DNA of 64,000 nucleotides from Vreelandella glaciei (GTDB lineage Bacteria > Pseudomonadota > Gammaproteobacteria > Pseudomonadales > Halomonadaceae): the NCBI RefSeq assembly GCF_013415125.1, contig NZ_JACCDE010000020.1:40065-104064 (forward strand), written 5' to 3'. Within the stretch, counting starts at the first letter, position 1; each line of letters opens with the position of its first letter. The notes beneath the pieces were generated by a model that worked only from the letters and a program-made list of their open reading frames with translations, was not told where the DNA came from and did not search any database. Of this stretch, positions 54,596-63,966 are shown one piece after another. Position numbers and translations under genes: made by a program.

Positions 54596-55084
54596 ATGGA
54601 TCATGTAGACCACATACTCAAACAGTGGCGCCAGGAGCGTCCCGACCTCGACGTAGCCCCGATGGGTACTATCGGGCGGGTCAAACGGCTGAACCACACC
54701 TTGATGCGCGCGATGGAGAAGACCTGGGCAAAATATGGCCTGACGGATGCGGGCTTTGACGTATTGGCCACGCTGCGCCGAGAGGGAGCGCCCTATGCGC
54801 TATCGCCGAGCGATTTGATGGCATCCACCATGGTGACCTCAGGCACCATGACTCACCGTATCCATCAATTGGAAAAGTCAGGACTGATCGAGCGGGTCAA
54901 GAACCCGGATGATGGTCGCGGTTTTCTGATCTCTCTTTCTCAGCGCGGATTTGATCTGATCGACGAAGCGGTGGCTGCTCATGTAGAGACACAGGCGCAG
55001 CTGGTGAGCGGGCTGACTGACGAACAACGTCAACAACTGGATGCGTTGTTAAAGCAGTTCCTGGCGGGGGTTGAGCAGGAGTGA
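54596..55084 (+). CDS. MarR-family transcriptional regulator
   Basis: A 162-residue MarR protein. The winged helix covers about 40-125, with YGLTDAGFDVLATLRREGAPYALSPSDLMASTMVTSGTMTHRIHQLEKSGLIERVKNPDDGRGFLISLSQRGFDLID. MarR dimers usually dissociate from DNA on binding a small aromatic or metabolite. Two palindromes in the shared promoter mark likely autorepression and control of the DMT exporter. The effector is unknown. Confidence 0.93.
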   Translation: MDHVDHILKQWRQERPDLDVAPMGTIGRVKRLNHTLMRAMEKTWAKYGLTDAGFDVLATLRREGAPYALSPSDLMASTMVTSGTMTHRIHQLEKSGLIERVKNPDDGRGFLISLSQRGFDLIDEAVAAHVETQAQLVSGLTDEQRQQLDALLKQFLAGVEQE

Positions 55085-55145
55085 TCGCTTTTGCCATCGG
55101 AGTGCGCTGTCACTTGATTCGCCCTTCAGGTACCAGACCTTGTGG

Positions 55146-56018
55146 TTACCGTCCGCGAAGCCCCTCAGTGATCGTTTCCATAAACGCGCGTACTTTAGCC
55201 ACATGACGCAAATCTGGATGGGTGAGCAGCCAAAGCTGAGTCGTCAGCGCGTCAATCGGCTGGCTGAGTCTGAGTAGTGCTTCATCGGCATCGCCAAGAT
55301 AGCAAGGCAGTACCGCAATGCCCGCCCCATGACGGACCGCCAGCTTCATCCCCAGCATGCTGTCCAGTCGGTAGGCCGCGTTTTTACCCACCATCCACTG
55401 CTCAAGCGCTGTATCGCCTAGGTGAACATCCGGGCCTATCCAGTTTTCTGTTGTTAGTGACGTTGGATCTAATGGCAGAGGAGCTTTTTGCCAAAGCGCT
55501 TGTTGTCCATAAACTGCCAAGGGGATGTCGCTTACTTTTCGGCCTACAAGCGTTTCCGGTGGCTTGCAGGTTGGACGGATAGCGATATCGGCCTCACGTC
55601 GCGTCAAACTATGAAGCTGGTTGGAGATGACCACTTCCAGCGAGATAGCCGGATAGGTTTCTCGAAAGCTTGCCAATAACGGGGAGAGCAGGCCCGCGAA
55701 AAGTGTATCGGTCGTGGTGATTCGCAGGCTGCCGGTAAGCGCTAAATCCTGCCCTATGATTCGGCGCTCCGCGCCGTTGATCTCATTTTGCACACGCAGG
55801 GCCGACGCTGTTAAATCGTCGCCTGCCATGGTCGGCGTATAGCCGTTACGGCTGCGCTCAAAAAGAGTAACGCCCAGTCGTCTCTCCATCTCGCTTAAAC
55901 GCCTGAAAACAGTGGCGTGGCTGATCCGCAGCGTTCGGCTGGCGCCGGATAGCGAGCCCGCCTCGGCAATCGCTAGCACAATTTCTAGGTCGTCCCATCT
56001 TATCCGTTGTTCATTCAT
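55146..56018 (-). CDS. LysR-family transcriptional regulator
   Basis: A 290-residue LysR regulator. The start MNEQRIRWDDLEIVLAIAEAGSLSGASRTLRISHATVFRRLSEMERRLGVTLFER is typical of a subgroup that often sits next to redox enzymes. I use the Met at 56018; the frame extends to 56087 with 23 non-family residues. It diverges from the NAD(P)H oxidoreductase gene 89 bp away, the likely target. Confidence 0.88.
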   Translation of the reverse strand: MNEQRIRWDDLEIVLAIAEAGSLSGASRTLRISHATVFRRLSEMERRLGVTLFERSRNGYTPTMAGDDLTASALRVQNEINGAERRIIGQDLALTGSLRITTTDTLFAGLLSPLLASFRETYPAISLEVVISNQLHSLTRREADIAIRPTCKPPETLVGRKVSDIPLAVYGQQALWQKAPLPLDPTSLTTENWIGPDVHLGDTALEQWMVGKNAAYRLDSMLGMKLAVRHGAGIAVLPCYLGDADEALLRLSQPIDALTTQLWLLTHPDLRHVAKVRAFMETITEGLRGR

Positions 56019-56106
56019 GCAAGCCCGGTTCTCATTTTTAGCCAATTTTTGAGCATATATGAACAGGTTAGTCTGTCGTTGAACCAATCGATAGGGGAAG
56101 CGCAGT

Positions 56107-56862
56107 ATGAATGTATTGATCGTCTTGGCTCATCCTGAATGCAAGTCGTTTAATGGCGGCCTAGTAGATGAAGCGGTAGCACAGCTGATAGGCGAGGGTC
56201 ACACAGTGGAAGTGGATGATCTTTATGCTGAGCAGTTTGATCCAGTGGAGCGCGCTGGGCACTATCCGCATAGCGCTGTGGCATCGGACTACTTCTATCC
56301 CCTCAATGAGCAGCGGGCTCACCACGAAGAAAACACATTGCCGCAGGACGTCCAGCGGGAGTTGGCGCGGTTGGAGTGGGCTGACTTGGTGATCTTCCAG
56401 TTTCCCTTATGGTGGCACGCCCAGCCTGCCATTTTGAAAGGCTGGTTTGATCGGGTGCTGGTGTATGGAGGACGCTACACGAGTCGCATGCGTTACGATA
56501 AAGGCTACTATCGTGGCAAGAGGGCCATACTTTCAGTGACCACGGGCTCGCCTGAAAAGACATTTCAGCCCTTTGGTCGTGCAGGCAACATGGTTCACTG
56601 GCTTTGGCCGATTCATTCATCACTGTACTACGTTGGCTTTGACGTACTGGCGCCCCAGGTGAGCTACGGCATTCAAGGCGGCGGTATTCGTTATCAACCG
56701 GAAGCTGACCTCCCAGGTCACCTGGAGGCTTGTAAAGCGGCCTGGGCATCTCGGCTGAAGAGCCTAAATAGTGAACTGGCCATCCCCTTTGCTGGCTGGG
56801 GCGACTGGGACGAGGACGGTGTATTACGCCAAACAACGCCACTGCGATGGAGGCTGGGCTGA
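56107..56862 (+). CDS. NAD(P)H-dependent oxidoreductase, flavodoxin-like (NQO type)
   Basis: A 251-residue flavoprotein of the NQO1/MdaB-like family. It starts MNVLIVLAHPECKSFNGGL. It has VIFQFPLWWHAQPAILKGWFDRVL (the family hallmark), KRAILSVTTGSPEKTF and HSSLYYVGFDVLAP. FAD- or FMN-dependent two-electron reduction of quinones is the usual reaction, protecting against redox cycling. A LysR gene diverges upstream. bluB follows by 60 bp on the same strand. Confidence 0.9.
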   Translation: MNVLIVLAHPECKSFNGGLVDEAVAQLIGEGHTVEVDDLYAEQFDPVERAGHYPHSAVASDYFYPLNEQRAHHEENTLPQDVQRELARLEWADLVIFQFPLWWHAQPAILKGWFDRVLVYGGRYTSRMRYDKGYYRGKRAILSVTTGSPEKTFQPFGRAGNMVHWLWPIHSSLYYVGFDVLAPQVSYGIQGGGIRYQPEADLPGHLEACKAAWASRLKSLNSELAIPFAGWGDWDEDGVLRQTTPLRWRLG

Positions 56863-56921
56863 CCTCGTGTAGACTCTTTACTCGTCTATAAACCAGATCA
56901 GCAAAAGGTCCGACAAGCGCC

Positions 56922-57611
56922 ATGACCACCTCGAATCACCGTTTTACCGATGCTGAGCGCCGTGGGCTTTACCGCGCCATACACGAACGGCGCGACGTGC
57001 GCTCGCAATTTCTGCCCGACCGGATTCCCCCTGATGTGCTGGCCCGTCTTTTAGAAGCTGCACACCATGCGCCGTCAGTAGGGTTTATGCAGCCCTGGGA
57101 TTTCATCGTGATTGAAAGTCGTGACGTCAGGGAAACCGTGCTGGCGATGTTCGAGCAGGAGAACCGGAAGGCCGCCGAGCGCTTTGAAGGCGAGCGCAAG
57201 GAGCATTACCGCAGCCTTAAACTGCAAGGCATTCTGGAAAGCCCACTCAATCTCTGTATTACCTGTGACCGAAGCCGGGGCGGCCCGCATGTGCTGGGGC
57301 GCAATAGCATTGTCGATACCGACCTGTTTAGTACCTGCTTAGCAGTGCAAAATCTTTGGCTAGCGGCGCGGGCAGAAGGTATTGGCGTTGGCTGGGTGAG
57401 TATTCTCGATCAAGAGCAGCTAAGCGCGGCGTTGAATTTGCCCGAACATGTCTATCCTCTGGCGTATCTCTGCCTTGGCTATGTGAGCGAGTTTTTAGAT
57501 CAGCCGGAGCTTGAAGCAAAGGGGTGGCGGAGTCGGTTGGCATTGACTGAGTTGGTGCACCACGATACTTGGGGGCAGCCCCTAGCCAGCCAATGGTTCG
57601 ACCCTCTATAG
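56922..57611 (+). CDS. bluB: 5,6-Dimethylbenzimidazole synthase
   Basis: A 229-residue nitroreductase-fold enzyme of the BluB type. It breaks down reduced FMN with oxygen to make the lower ligand of vitamin B12. Typical features are IHERRDVRSQFLPDRIPPDVLARLLEAAHHAPSVGFMQPWDFIVI, the Asp in NSIVDTDLFSTCLAVQNLWLAARAEGIGVGWVSI, and the lack of a usual NADH-binding pattern. No other cobalamin genes are nearby, so this copy is an orphan and may feed salvage. A generic nitroreductase is less likely given the motifs. Confidence 0.88.
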   Translation: MTTSNHRFTDAERRGLYRAIHERRDVRSQFLPDRIPPDVLARLLEAAHHAPSVGFMQPWDFIVIESRDVRETVLAMFEQENRKAAERFEGERKEHYRSLKLQGILESPLNLCITCDRSRGGPHVLGRNSIVDTDLFSTCLAVQNLWLAARAEGIGVGWVSILDQEQLSAALNLPEHVYPLAYLCLGYVSEFLDQPELEAKGWRSRLALTELVHHDTWGQPLASQWFDPL

Positions 57612-57671
57612 CGCTAATACTTATTTGTCGCTAATGTATCCGTTTGTGCTAAATAAGGTTTGGAGCGAACT

Positions 57672-58148
57672 ATGCGAGGCGATATCACTATTCAGCGATT
57701 AAACGCGGACGCTCCTAGCGCTGAAATAGTCGCGTGCTGGACATTTGAAGCCTGGGGACACTTGCACCCTGGGCTTACTAAAGAACAAGCCATTGCACGT
57801 TTAAAAGCAGAATGTGGGCACGCTGGTGTGCCAACGATATTTGTGGCCTTGAGTGAAGAAACGCCAGTGGGGACTGCCAGCCTCATTGTCGATGATATGA
57901 GTATTCGCCGCGACCTTACCCCATGGCTTGCCTCCGTGTTTGTTGTGCCCGAATGGCGGGGGCAAGGAATTGCTTCTGCATTAGTGCATCGGGTAGAAGT
58001 AGAAGCAGCCGAGAACGGGATTGAGCGCTTCTATCTCTATACCCCCGACCAGCAGGCGCTCTATCGGCGCTTGGGTTGGCAAGATGTAGAAAGCCTTGAG
58101 TACCGGGGCGAAAACGTCACGGTGATGTCGCGGCAGTTGGGGCTTTAA
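57672..58148 (+). CDS. GNAT-family N-acetyltransferase
   Basis: A 158-residue acyl-CoA-dependent acetyltransferase. The CoA-binding motif is VFVVPEWRGQGIASALVHRVEVEAAENG (about 90-117) and the typical C-terminal YRRLGWQDVE follows. Substrate not identifiable. The ATG at 57672 has GGAG seven bases upstream; a TTG at 57660 is rejected. The LysR gene starts 9 bp after its stop, so they may be co-transcribed. Confidence 0.9.
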   Translation: MRGDITIQRLNADAPSAEIVACWTFEAWGHLHPGLTKEQAIARLKAECGHAGVPTIFVALSEETPVGTASLIVDDMSIRRDLTPWLASVFVVPEWRGQGIASALVHRVEVEAAENGIERFYLYTPDQQALYRRLGWQDVESLEYRGENVTVMSRQLGL

Positions 58149-58157
58149 GGTGCGCTT

Positions 58158-59069
58158 ATGATCAGTGGCCGCGCATTACGCTATTTTGATACTGTGGCCC
58201 AGTGTCACTCCTTGCGCCAAGCCGCAGCTCAGTTACATATCGCCCCCACGGCAATCAGCCGTCAGATTGATTTACTGGAGCATCAGTTGGGGGCTCCACT
58301 GATCGAACGCGGCCCTAACGGTATTAGTTTGACGGCAGCAGGAGAGCTATTGGCTGCCCAGGCCCAGCGAACCCTACGCGATCTTGAACGGGTACAGGAA
58401 CACATTGCCGACTTGAAAGGCCTACGAACCGGCCGGGTCAGTCTGCAAGTAGCGGAGGGAGTCGTCGCCGGACTGCTGGCGCCGGCATTGGCCAACATGG
58501 GGCTACGCTATCCTTATCTTCGCTTTGATATCGGCACCGCTAGCGCCAGCCATATGATCGAAGCGCTGCGTCGTGGGGACGCTGATATTGGCCTGTCGTT
58601 CTTCATGCCACGCCATGATGACATTGTGCCGTTCTCCAGTTCTGACTTGCACCATCATGCCGTCATGGCGCCTGCTCATCCCTTGGCAGATGCTAATGAG
58701 TTAAGCCTTGCCATATTGGCAGAGCATCGCCTGATTCTGCCTGATGAATCCTATGGTGTGCGTCAGGCGCTCGAGCGAGCTGCCCATCATCAAGGGGTGG
58801 CGTTGGCACCTACCTTCAAGACCGCTTCCTTGGAAACCCAGAAAGCCCTCGCGCTTAACGGTGCGGGCGTGCTCATCCTTCCGCCGATGGCCGTGGCGCG
58901 TGAGTGTCAGTCAGGTGAGCTGGTGAGCATCCCGTTGTCACCTCTGGAGCTTGAGCCGGCGCGGATTGATCTTTGCGTCTATCGTCATCGCCAGCGCAGC
59001 TTTGCCACCGAGGCGTGCCTCTCGTTACTGGCGAGTGCCCTGCAAACGATGACGGAAGCGTCGTCTTGA
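58158..59069 (+). CDS. LysR-family regulator upstream of the amidase-symporter genes
   Basis: A 303-residue LysR protein: RALRYFDTVAQCHSLRQAAAQLHIAPTAISRQIDLLEHQLGAPLIER forms the helix-turn-helix and an effector domain follows. AAGGTG precedes the ATG. It lies same-strand and 123 bp upstream of the amidase gene, so it likely controls that gene and the symporter. The effector may be the amide or its product. Confidence 0.88.
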   Translation: MISGRALRYFDTVAQCHSLRQAAAQLHIAPTAISRQIDLLEHQLGAPLIERGPNGISLTAAGELLAAQAQRTLRDLERVQEHIADLKGLRTGRVSLQVAEGVVAGLLAPALANMGLRYPYLRFDIGTASASHMIEALRRGDADIGLSFFMPRHDDIVPFSSSDLHHHAVMAPAHPLADANELSLAILAEHRLILPDESYGVRQALERAAHHQGVALAPTFKTASLETQKALALNGAGVLILPPMAVARECQSGELVSIPLSPLELEPARIDLCVYRHRQRSFATEACLSLLASALQTMTEASS

Positions 59070-59192
59070 AAGCAATGTGCACACAAAAAGTGGACACGCT
59101 GTGGTCAATATTGAAATAGCAGAAGACACTGAGTGGGTTCATGCTGACATTAGTGGTAATGACGACATGATAACAACAGCAAAGGTGATGTG

Positions 59193-60608
59193 ATGCCCGA
59201 ACTACACCAGTTGACCGCTACTCAATTACTCGAAGGTTACCGCACTCAAGCATTTTCTCCTCTGGATGTTGCTGAAACACTGATTTCCCATATTGATCAA
59301 TGGGAACCGCATATCAACGCGCTTTACACCTATCGCCCCGAGTCGCTGCTGGAAACCGCGGAGGCCTCGACCCGGCGTTGGGCCAAAGGCGAGCCAGGCG
59401 GCGCACTGGATGGAGTGCCGATAACCCTGAAAGAGCTGATTGCCACCAAGGGAATGCCAGTTCCTGGAGGGACAGGGCTGGGGGAGCAGGCCGTTGCTCG
59501 AGAAGATGCACCTCCGGCTGCGCGGCTTGCGGAAGACCATGCGCTGGTGGTGGCGAAAACCACCTGCCCTGATTTTGGCATGCTGTCATCAGGGCTATCG
59601 TCCTTTCATGGCCTGACTCGTAATCCCTGGAAGCTGGCATGTAATACCGGCGGTTCCAGCTCGGGCGCAGGCGCTGCGGCGGCTGCCGGGTTTGGGCCGC
59701 TGCACGTAGGTACCGATATCGGTGGCTCGATACGGTTGCCCGCCGCGTGGTGCGGCGTAGTGGGCTTCAAGCCGACCCTGGGTCGTATACCGATAGACCC
59801 GTATTATGTGGGCCGTTGTGCAGGGCCCATGACGCGCAGTGTAGAAGATGCCTCGCTAATGATGACAGCGCTGGCCCGGACGGATCGGCGCGATGCAATG
59901 CGCCTGCCGCCGGAAGAGATCGATTGGCTGGATTTATCGCTAGAGATGAAGGGCCTGCGCATAGGGGTGATGATGGAGGCAGGCTGCGGCTTACCGCTGG
60001 ATGACGAGATTCGCCGTCATGTCGAGCAGGCAGCAAAGCAACTGGAAGCCGCAGGTGCAACGCTGGTGCCGTTAGCACCAGTGTTGACTCGAGAGATGCT
60101 GGATGGGCTGGATCAATTTTGGCAGGCTCGTCAGTGGGGAGAGCTGCTAAAGCTCTCCTCTGAGGAGCGCGAAAAAGTGCTGCCTGCGATTTTGGCTTGG
60201 GCAGATGGTGGTGAACGTTTAAGTGGCGTAGCCGCGTTGCAGGGGTTTCAGCAGACGATGGCCATGCGGCGTGCTACTGAAGCGGTATTTGATAAGGTCG
60301 ATGCGGTAATCTCACCCTCAACGCCCACTATCGCCTTTCCTGCCGAGTGGCCATCACCCAGCAATGATCCGCGCCAACCGTTCGAGCATATTGCCTACAC
60401 CGTGCCGTGGAACATGGGGGAGCAGCCTGCAATCTCGCTTAACGCTGGATTCAGCAGTCCTGAAACGTCACCGGCCCTGGCCGCTAACATGCCTATTGGT
60501 GTGCAGTTGATTGGCCCACGTTTCGACGATCATTTCGTGCTGAAATTGGCTCATCAATTGGAGACGCGCCTGGCGTTGCCATTACGCTGGCCGATGCTGC
60601 CAGCGTAA
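59193..60608 (+). CDS. Amidase signature-family enzyme
   Basis: A 471-residue amidase. The Ser-cisSer-Lys triad is visible: Lys80 in VPITLKELIATKG, the cis-Ser in NTGGSSSGAGAAAAAG (153-158) and the nucleophile in GTDIGGSIRLPAAWCGVVGFKPTLGRIP (Ser179). It hydrolyses an amide to acid and ammonia; the substrate is unknown. The ATG at 59193 is preferred over the adjacent in-frame GTG at 59190. A small membrane subunit and a sodium symporter follow, suggesting uptake and hydrolysis of one amide compound. Confidence 0.9.
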   Translation: MPELHQLTATQLLEGYRTQAFSPLDVAETLISHIDQWEPHINALYTYRPESLLETAEASTRRWAKGEPGGALDGVPITLKELIATKGMPVPGGTGLGEQAVAREDAPPAARLAEDHALVVAKTTCPDFGMLSSGLSSFHGLTRNPWKLACNTGGSSSGAGAAAAAGFGPLHVGTDIGGSIRLPAAWCGVVGFKPTLGRIPIDPYYVGRCAGPMTRSVEDASLMMTALARTDRRDAMRLPPEEIDWLDLSLEMKGLRIGVMMEAGCGLPLDDEIRRHVEQAAKQLEAAGATLVPLAPVLTREMLDGLDQFWQARQWGELLKLSSEEREKVLPAILAWADGGERLSGVAALQGFQQTMAMRRATEAVFDKVDAVISPSTPTIAFPAEWPSPSNDPRQPFEHIAYTVPWNMGEQPAISLNAGFSSPETSPALAANMPIGVQLIGPRFDDHFVLKLAHQLETRLALPLRWPMLPA

Positions 60609-60688
60609 TGGCAACTGTCAGTTAACATCGGTCTTTACATGGCTCTGCCTCTGAATACGTTTAATCATTAATAACGAAGGGAACGCTC

Positions 60689-60916
60689 ATGCGACGCTTT
60701 TTGGTACTGCCCACCTCTCGGGCAGGGTGGGGGTTATTGATTGCTTTCGTGGCACTGGTGCTGGCGGGAACCTGGCCAGTGATTGGCCTGGTGAACCGGG
60801 CAACGCTGGTGATGGGGCTTCCATTGATGGTGGTCTGGAGCTATCTGGTTATTTTCGCCTGCGTGGTGGTCATGCTGATCGGTAATCGCATTGTGGAGCG
60901 AGACGACCATGAATAG
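60689..60916 (+). CDS. Small membrane subunit accompanying a sodium:solute symporter (DUF3311-like)
   Basis: A 75-residue protein with two membrane helices (GWGLLIAFVALVLAGTW and GLPLMVVWSYLVIFACVVVMLIG) and an acidic C-terminus. Two-helix proteins of this kind (DUF3311, YhdT) precede SSS-family symporters and are thought to assist them. Its end overlaps the symporter start by eight bases, supporting coupling. Family label is tentative. Confidence 0.72.
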   Translation: MRRFLVLPTSRAGWGLLIAFVALVLAGTWPVIGLVNRATLVMGLPLMVVWSYLVIFACVVVMLIGNRIVERDDHE

Positions 60917-62399
60917 CCCTTGGCCATTACTGATAACGCTGACGTATGTGGTCATTGCGATGGTGATTGGATTACGTGCCAAGGCAGGCCGTTCCATGAA
61001 CAGCCTGGAGGAGTGGGGCGTGGCGGGGCGCAGCATGGGGCCGGTGACGCTTTATCTGCTGATCGCCGCCGGTAGTGTGAGTGCTTACACCTTCATGGGT
61101 GCGCCCGGTTGGGCTTATTCCAAAGGTGTCGCGGTATTTTATGTAGCGATTTACCTTGCCTATCTCGCGTTGGTCGCCTGGTACTTCGGCCCGAAGGTGT
61201 GGCAATTCGGCGAGCAGTTTGGTCACGTAACCCAAGCAAGCGCCATCTCCGACCGATACCAGAGCCCGGCGCTGGGAGCACTAGCGGCACTCGTTATGGC
61301 GATCGGCTCTGTGGCCTATGCGGTGCTTCAAACTATCGGCTCTGCCTATATTTTGTTTGTGATGAGCGGCGGCTTGATACCGATTTGGCTGGGAGTCGTG
61401 CTGGTGTTGGCCTGTATCGCCGTGTATCTCTACGTCAGCGGACAGCGGGCGATTGGCCGCACCAATGCCTTTCAAGGCGTGCTGATGCTAATCGTTGCCT
61501 GGGCCGTCGGCCTGTGGGCCGTACATAGCGCCACTGGCGGGTTGAGTTTTGCTGGGGTGTTCGAACGTATTCAGACCGAGCATAGCGAGTTTCTCACCTT
61601 GCCAGGCGCCGGTGGTGATATGAGCTTTAGTTTCTGGACGACCTCAATCATCGTTTCGATGTTCTCGTTCATGCCACCCGTCTGGACGCAGTGGATGAGC
61701 GCTTCCTCCGCGCGCACCATTCGTCGTAGCGCGACGTGGCTGCCCACTTATTACGTAGTGATTTTGCCTATGGTAGTGGTGGGCTTCATCGGCATTTTTT
61801 CGCTGCCTGAACTCGCCCGCGCCGATACTGTGGTACTCGAATACGCCATGCAGCATTTGCCTGTCGTACTGGTCGGGTTGCTGGGAGCGGGCACTCTGGC
61901 GGCCTCTATGTCCTCCAGCGAACCTTTTATTCACTCGGTGTCGTTGTCGCTCAGTAAGGATGTGATTCAGCCCGTGTTGAAGTTATCCGACGCTGTCACC
62001 GGCAAGTTGGCGCGACTGTTGATCCTACCCATCATGTTCTTGGTGATAGCGCCACTGGCAATTGCCGAACCCGGTAGCCTGGTGATGATTCTGTTGGTGG
62101 GGCTGGGCTTTGCCTCCCAGGTAATGCCTGCGTTCATCGGGATGTTCTTCTGGCCGCGAGCGTCTCGCCTGGGCGTGATGGCCGGTATCGTGGTGGGCTT
62201 TTTGATTACCACAGCATTTACTATCCTTTGGCCACACCCGATGGGTATTCATGCAGGCTTTTGGGGGCTAATGCTCAATCTGCCGGTATTTATTGTGATC
62301 TCATTAATGACGCCATCTACCAACGCAGAAGTGGTTGAGCGCTTCTTTCGTATCGCAGCTCCACGCGGGTTAACACGCTTAGGGCGCAAGGGTGGATAG
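60909..62399 (+). CDS. Sodium:solute symporter family transporter
   Basis: A 496-residue SSS-family symporter with about 13 helices. Typical stretches are LEEWGVAGRSMGPVTLYLLIAAGSVSAYTFMGAPGWAYSKG, with the sodium-site Ser/Ala pattern, YLYVSGQRAIGRTNAFQGVLML and GAGTLAASMSSSEPFIHSVSLSLSKDV. It would import an organic solute driven by sodium, suited to a marine or saline habitat. The substrate is probably that of the upstream amidase. The ATG at 60909 overlaps the small subunit gene. Confidence 0.92.
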   Translation: MNSPWPLLITLTYVVIAMVIGLRAKAGRSMNSLEEWGVAGRSMGPVTLYLLIAAGSVSAYTFMGAPGWAYSKGVAVFYVAIYLAYLALVAWYFGPKVWQFGEQFGHVTQASAISDRYQSPALGALAALVMAIGSVAYAVLQTIGSAYILFVMSGGLIPIWLGVVLVLACIAVYLYVSGQRAIGRTNAFQGVLMLIVAWAVGLWAVHSATGGLSFAGVFERIQTEHSEFLTLPGAGGDMSFSFWTTSIIVSMFSFMPPVWTQWMSASSARTIRRSATWLPTYYVVILPMVVVGFIGIFSLPELARADTVVLEYAMQHLPVVLVGLLGAGTLAASMSSSEPFIHSVSLSLSKDVIQPVLKLSDAVTGKLARLLILPIMFLVIAPLAIAEPGSLVMILLVGLGFASQVMPAFIGMFFWPRASRLGVMAGIVVGFLITTAFTILWPHPMGIHAGFWGLMLNLPVFIVISLMTPSTNAEVVERFFRIAAPRGLTRLGRKGG

Positions 62400-62522
62400 T
62401 AAACGCTGACTTAATCTATTCATGTTCATCGCTTACCCTTGCAGATAACCGCTTTTATGCTCCGAGCGCTTTTTACGCACCGGGCAAACACAGCGAATGA
62501 ATGCACTAACAAAGGCAACGCA

Positions 62523-63839
62523 ATGAGCCATGCACTGACTGGACATAACCGCCCTCAGCAAGTGATTGAGGCAACCCATCAGGCGAACAAGACATTGGCC
62601 ACGGCCACGCGCCAAGCCAAGTACGCCAAAATGGCTGCGTCGCCTTACCGATTTTATCGGGGAAGCAATCATCTTTTCTGGCAAGACGTTTGGCATGATT
62701 GGCGCTTTGCCCTGTTCGGCGGCTGGCCGGAAACCCAAACATGGCTGCAAGGCGATGCTCACGCCTATAACTTTGGCGCTTATGGGCATCATGATGATCA
62801 GGTGCGCTATGGTATGGACGACTTCGACGATGCGTTAATTGGCGATTACCAGTACGACGTTTGGCGACTGGCTATCAGCTTGGTACTGGATGGTCGCGAG
62901 AACGCGGAGCTGGATGCCAAGGCTATTGATAAAGCCCTTAAAAAGTTAATAGAGGGCTATTACCAAACGCTGGCGGATCATGTCGATGGTAAACCCATTC
63001 ACGCCGTAACTCTCGACACCGCCAAGGGCCCGCTGAAGCCGTTCATGAATAAGGTGGCGGATAAACAGAGCCGTGCGCGGATGCTCGAGAAGTGGACGAC
63101 GCTTGATGATCAGAAAGGCCGTCAATTTGCCGAACGGCCCGGTAAACTCGCTAATCTACCGGCGGATGTCGCCAGCCAGCTAGGCCGACTGATTGAGCAG
63201 GAGTACCAGCAAACGCTGCAACACGCCTTTAAAGAGAGCGACCCTCACCATTTTCGTGTGAAAGATACGGCTCGACGTCTGGATGCAGGTACCGGCTCGC
63301 TGGGCGTGGAGCGCTACTACGTATTGATTGAAGGAGGCGTTGAGCACGAGCACGACGATATCATTCTGGATATCAAAGAGCAGGTGTCGCCAGAAGCGTT
63401 CCAGCTGATGGACAAGCCACAGCAGCAGGCATGGCGAAAGCTATTTCCCAATGAAGGTATCCGCCATGCTGCGGCATTCCATGCCATTGCCGAGCACCCG
63501 GATGCTTATCTTGGCTGGCTAACCATGAACGGCAAGGTGTTTTCGGTTCGCGAGCGCTCGCCGTTCAAGAAAGACATGCCGACCCATAAGCTTTCTGGTG
63601 GTAAGTCGTATAAAAAGCTGGCGCAGCAGTGGGGGGAAATTCTTGCCCGTGAACACCTGCGCGGTGCCCAGGCGCTTAATCGAGGTGACGCGACACGCTT
63701 TGCTAAGGCGGTAGGTCAGCGCCTGAAAGGAAGGGAAACGCAGTTTGTCGAGATCGTTTCAACACTGGCAGTCGCTTACGCCGACTGCACTGAGCAGGAT
63801 TACGCAGTGTTTATTGATCACTTTCTGGCCAATCCATAG
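62523..63839 (+). CDS. DUF2252 domain protein
   Basis: A 438-residue protein of the DUF2252 family, unknown in function. It contains YRFYRGSNHLFWQDVW, WLQGDAHAYNFGAYG and YGMDDFDDALIGDYQYDVWRLAISL. The GDxHxxNF and DFDD elements resemble the catalytic loop and metal Asp of aminoglycoside-phosphotransferase-like kinases, which fits the kinase-like fold proposed for the family. The ATG at 62523 gives the family start; a frame to 62439 is less likely. It stands alone. Confidence 0.87.
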   Translation: MSHALTGHNRPQQVIEATHQANKTLATATRQAKYAKMAASPYRFYRGSNHLFWQDVWHDWRFALFGGWPETQTWLQGDAHAYNFGAYGHHDDQVRYGMDDFDDALIGDYQYDVWRLAISLVLDGRENAELDAKAIDKALKKLIEGYYQTLADHVDGKPIHAVTLDTAKGPLKPFMNKVADKQSRARMLEKWTTLDDQKGRQFAERPGKLANLPADVASQLGRLIEQEYQQTLQHAFKESDPHHFRVKDTARRLDAGTGSLGVERYYVLIEGGVEHEHDDIILDIKEQVSPEAFQLMDKPQQQAWRKLFPNEGIRHAAAFHAIAEHPDAYLGWLTMNGKVFSVRERSPFKKDMPTHKLSGGKSYKKLAQQWGEILAREHLRGAQALNRGDATRFAKAVGQRLKGRETQFVEIVSTLAVAYADCTEQDYAVFIDHFLANP

Positions 63840-63920
63840 CGGTAGAAAATGATACTAAATGCTCAATTGCAGGCGTTGTATACCTGGATTCATAGAATAA
63901 GCGCAGCACTTTGGATCACA

Positions 63921-63966
63921 AGGTAGAGGCAGGAGGGCCAGCGCCGGTACCCTCTCTGCCTTACCT
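63921..63966. other. Long imperfect hairpin downstream of the DUF2252 gene
   Basis: AGGTAGAGGCAGGAGGG and its partner around CCCTCTCTGCCTTACCT pair over about 16 bp with two bulges. No T-run follows, so it is only a possible 3'-end structure. The rest of 63840-64000 shows no gene. Confidence 0.4.
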
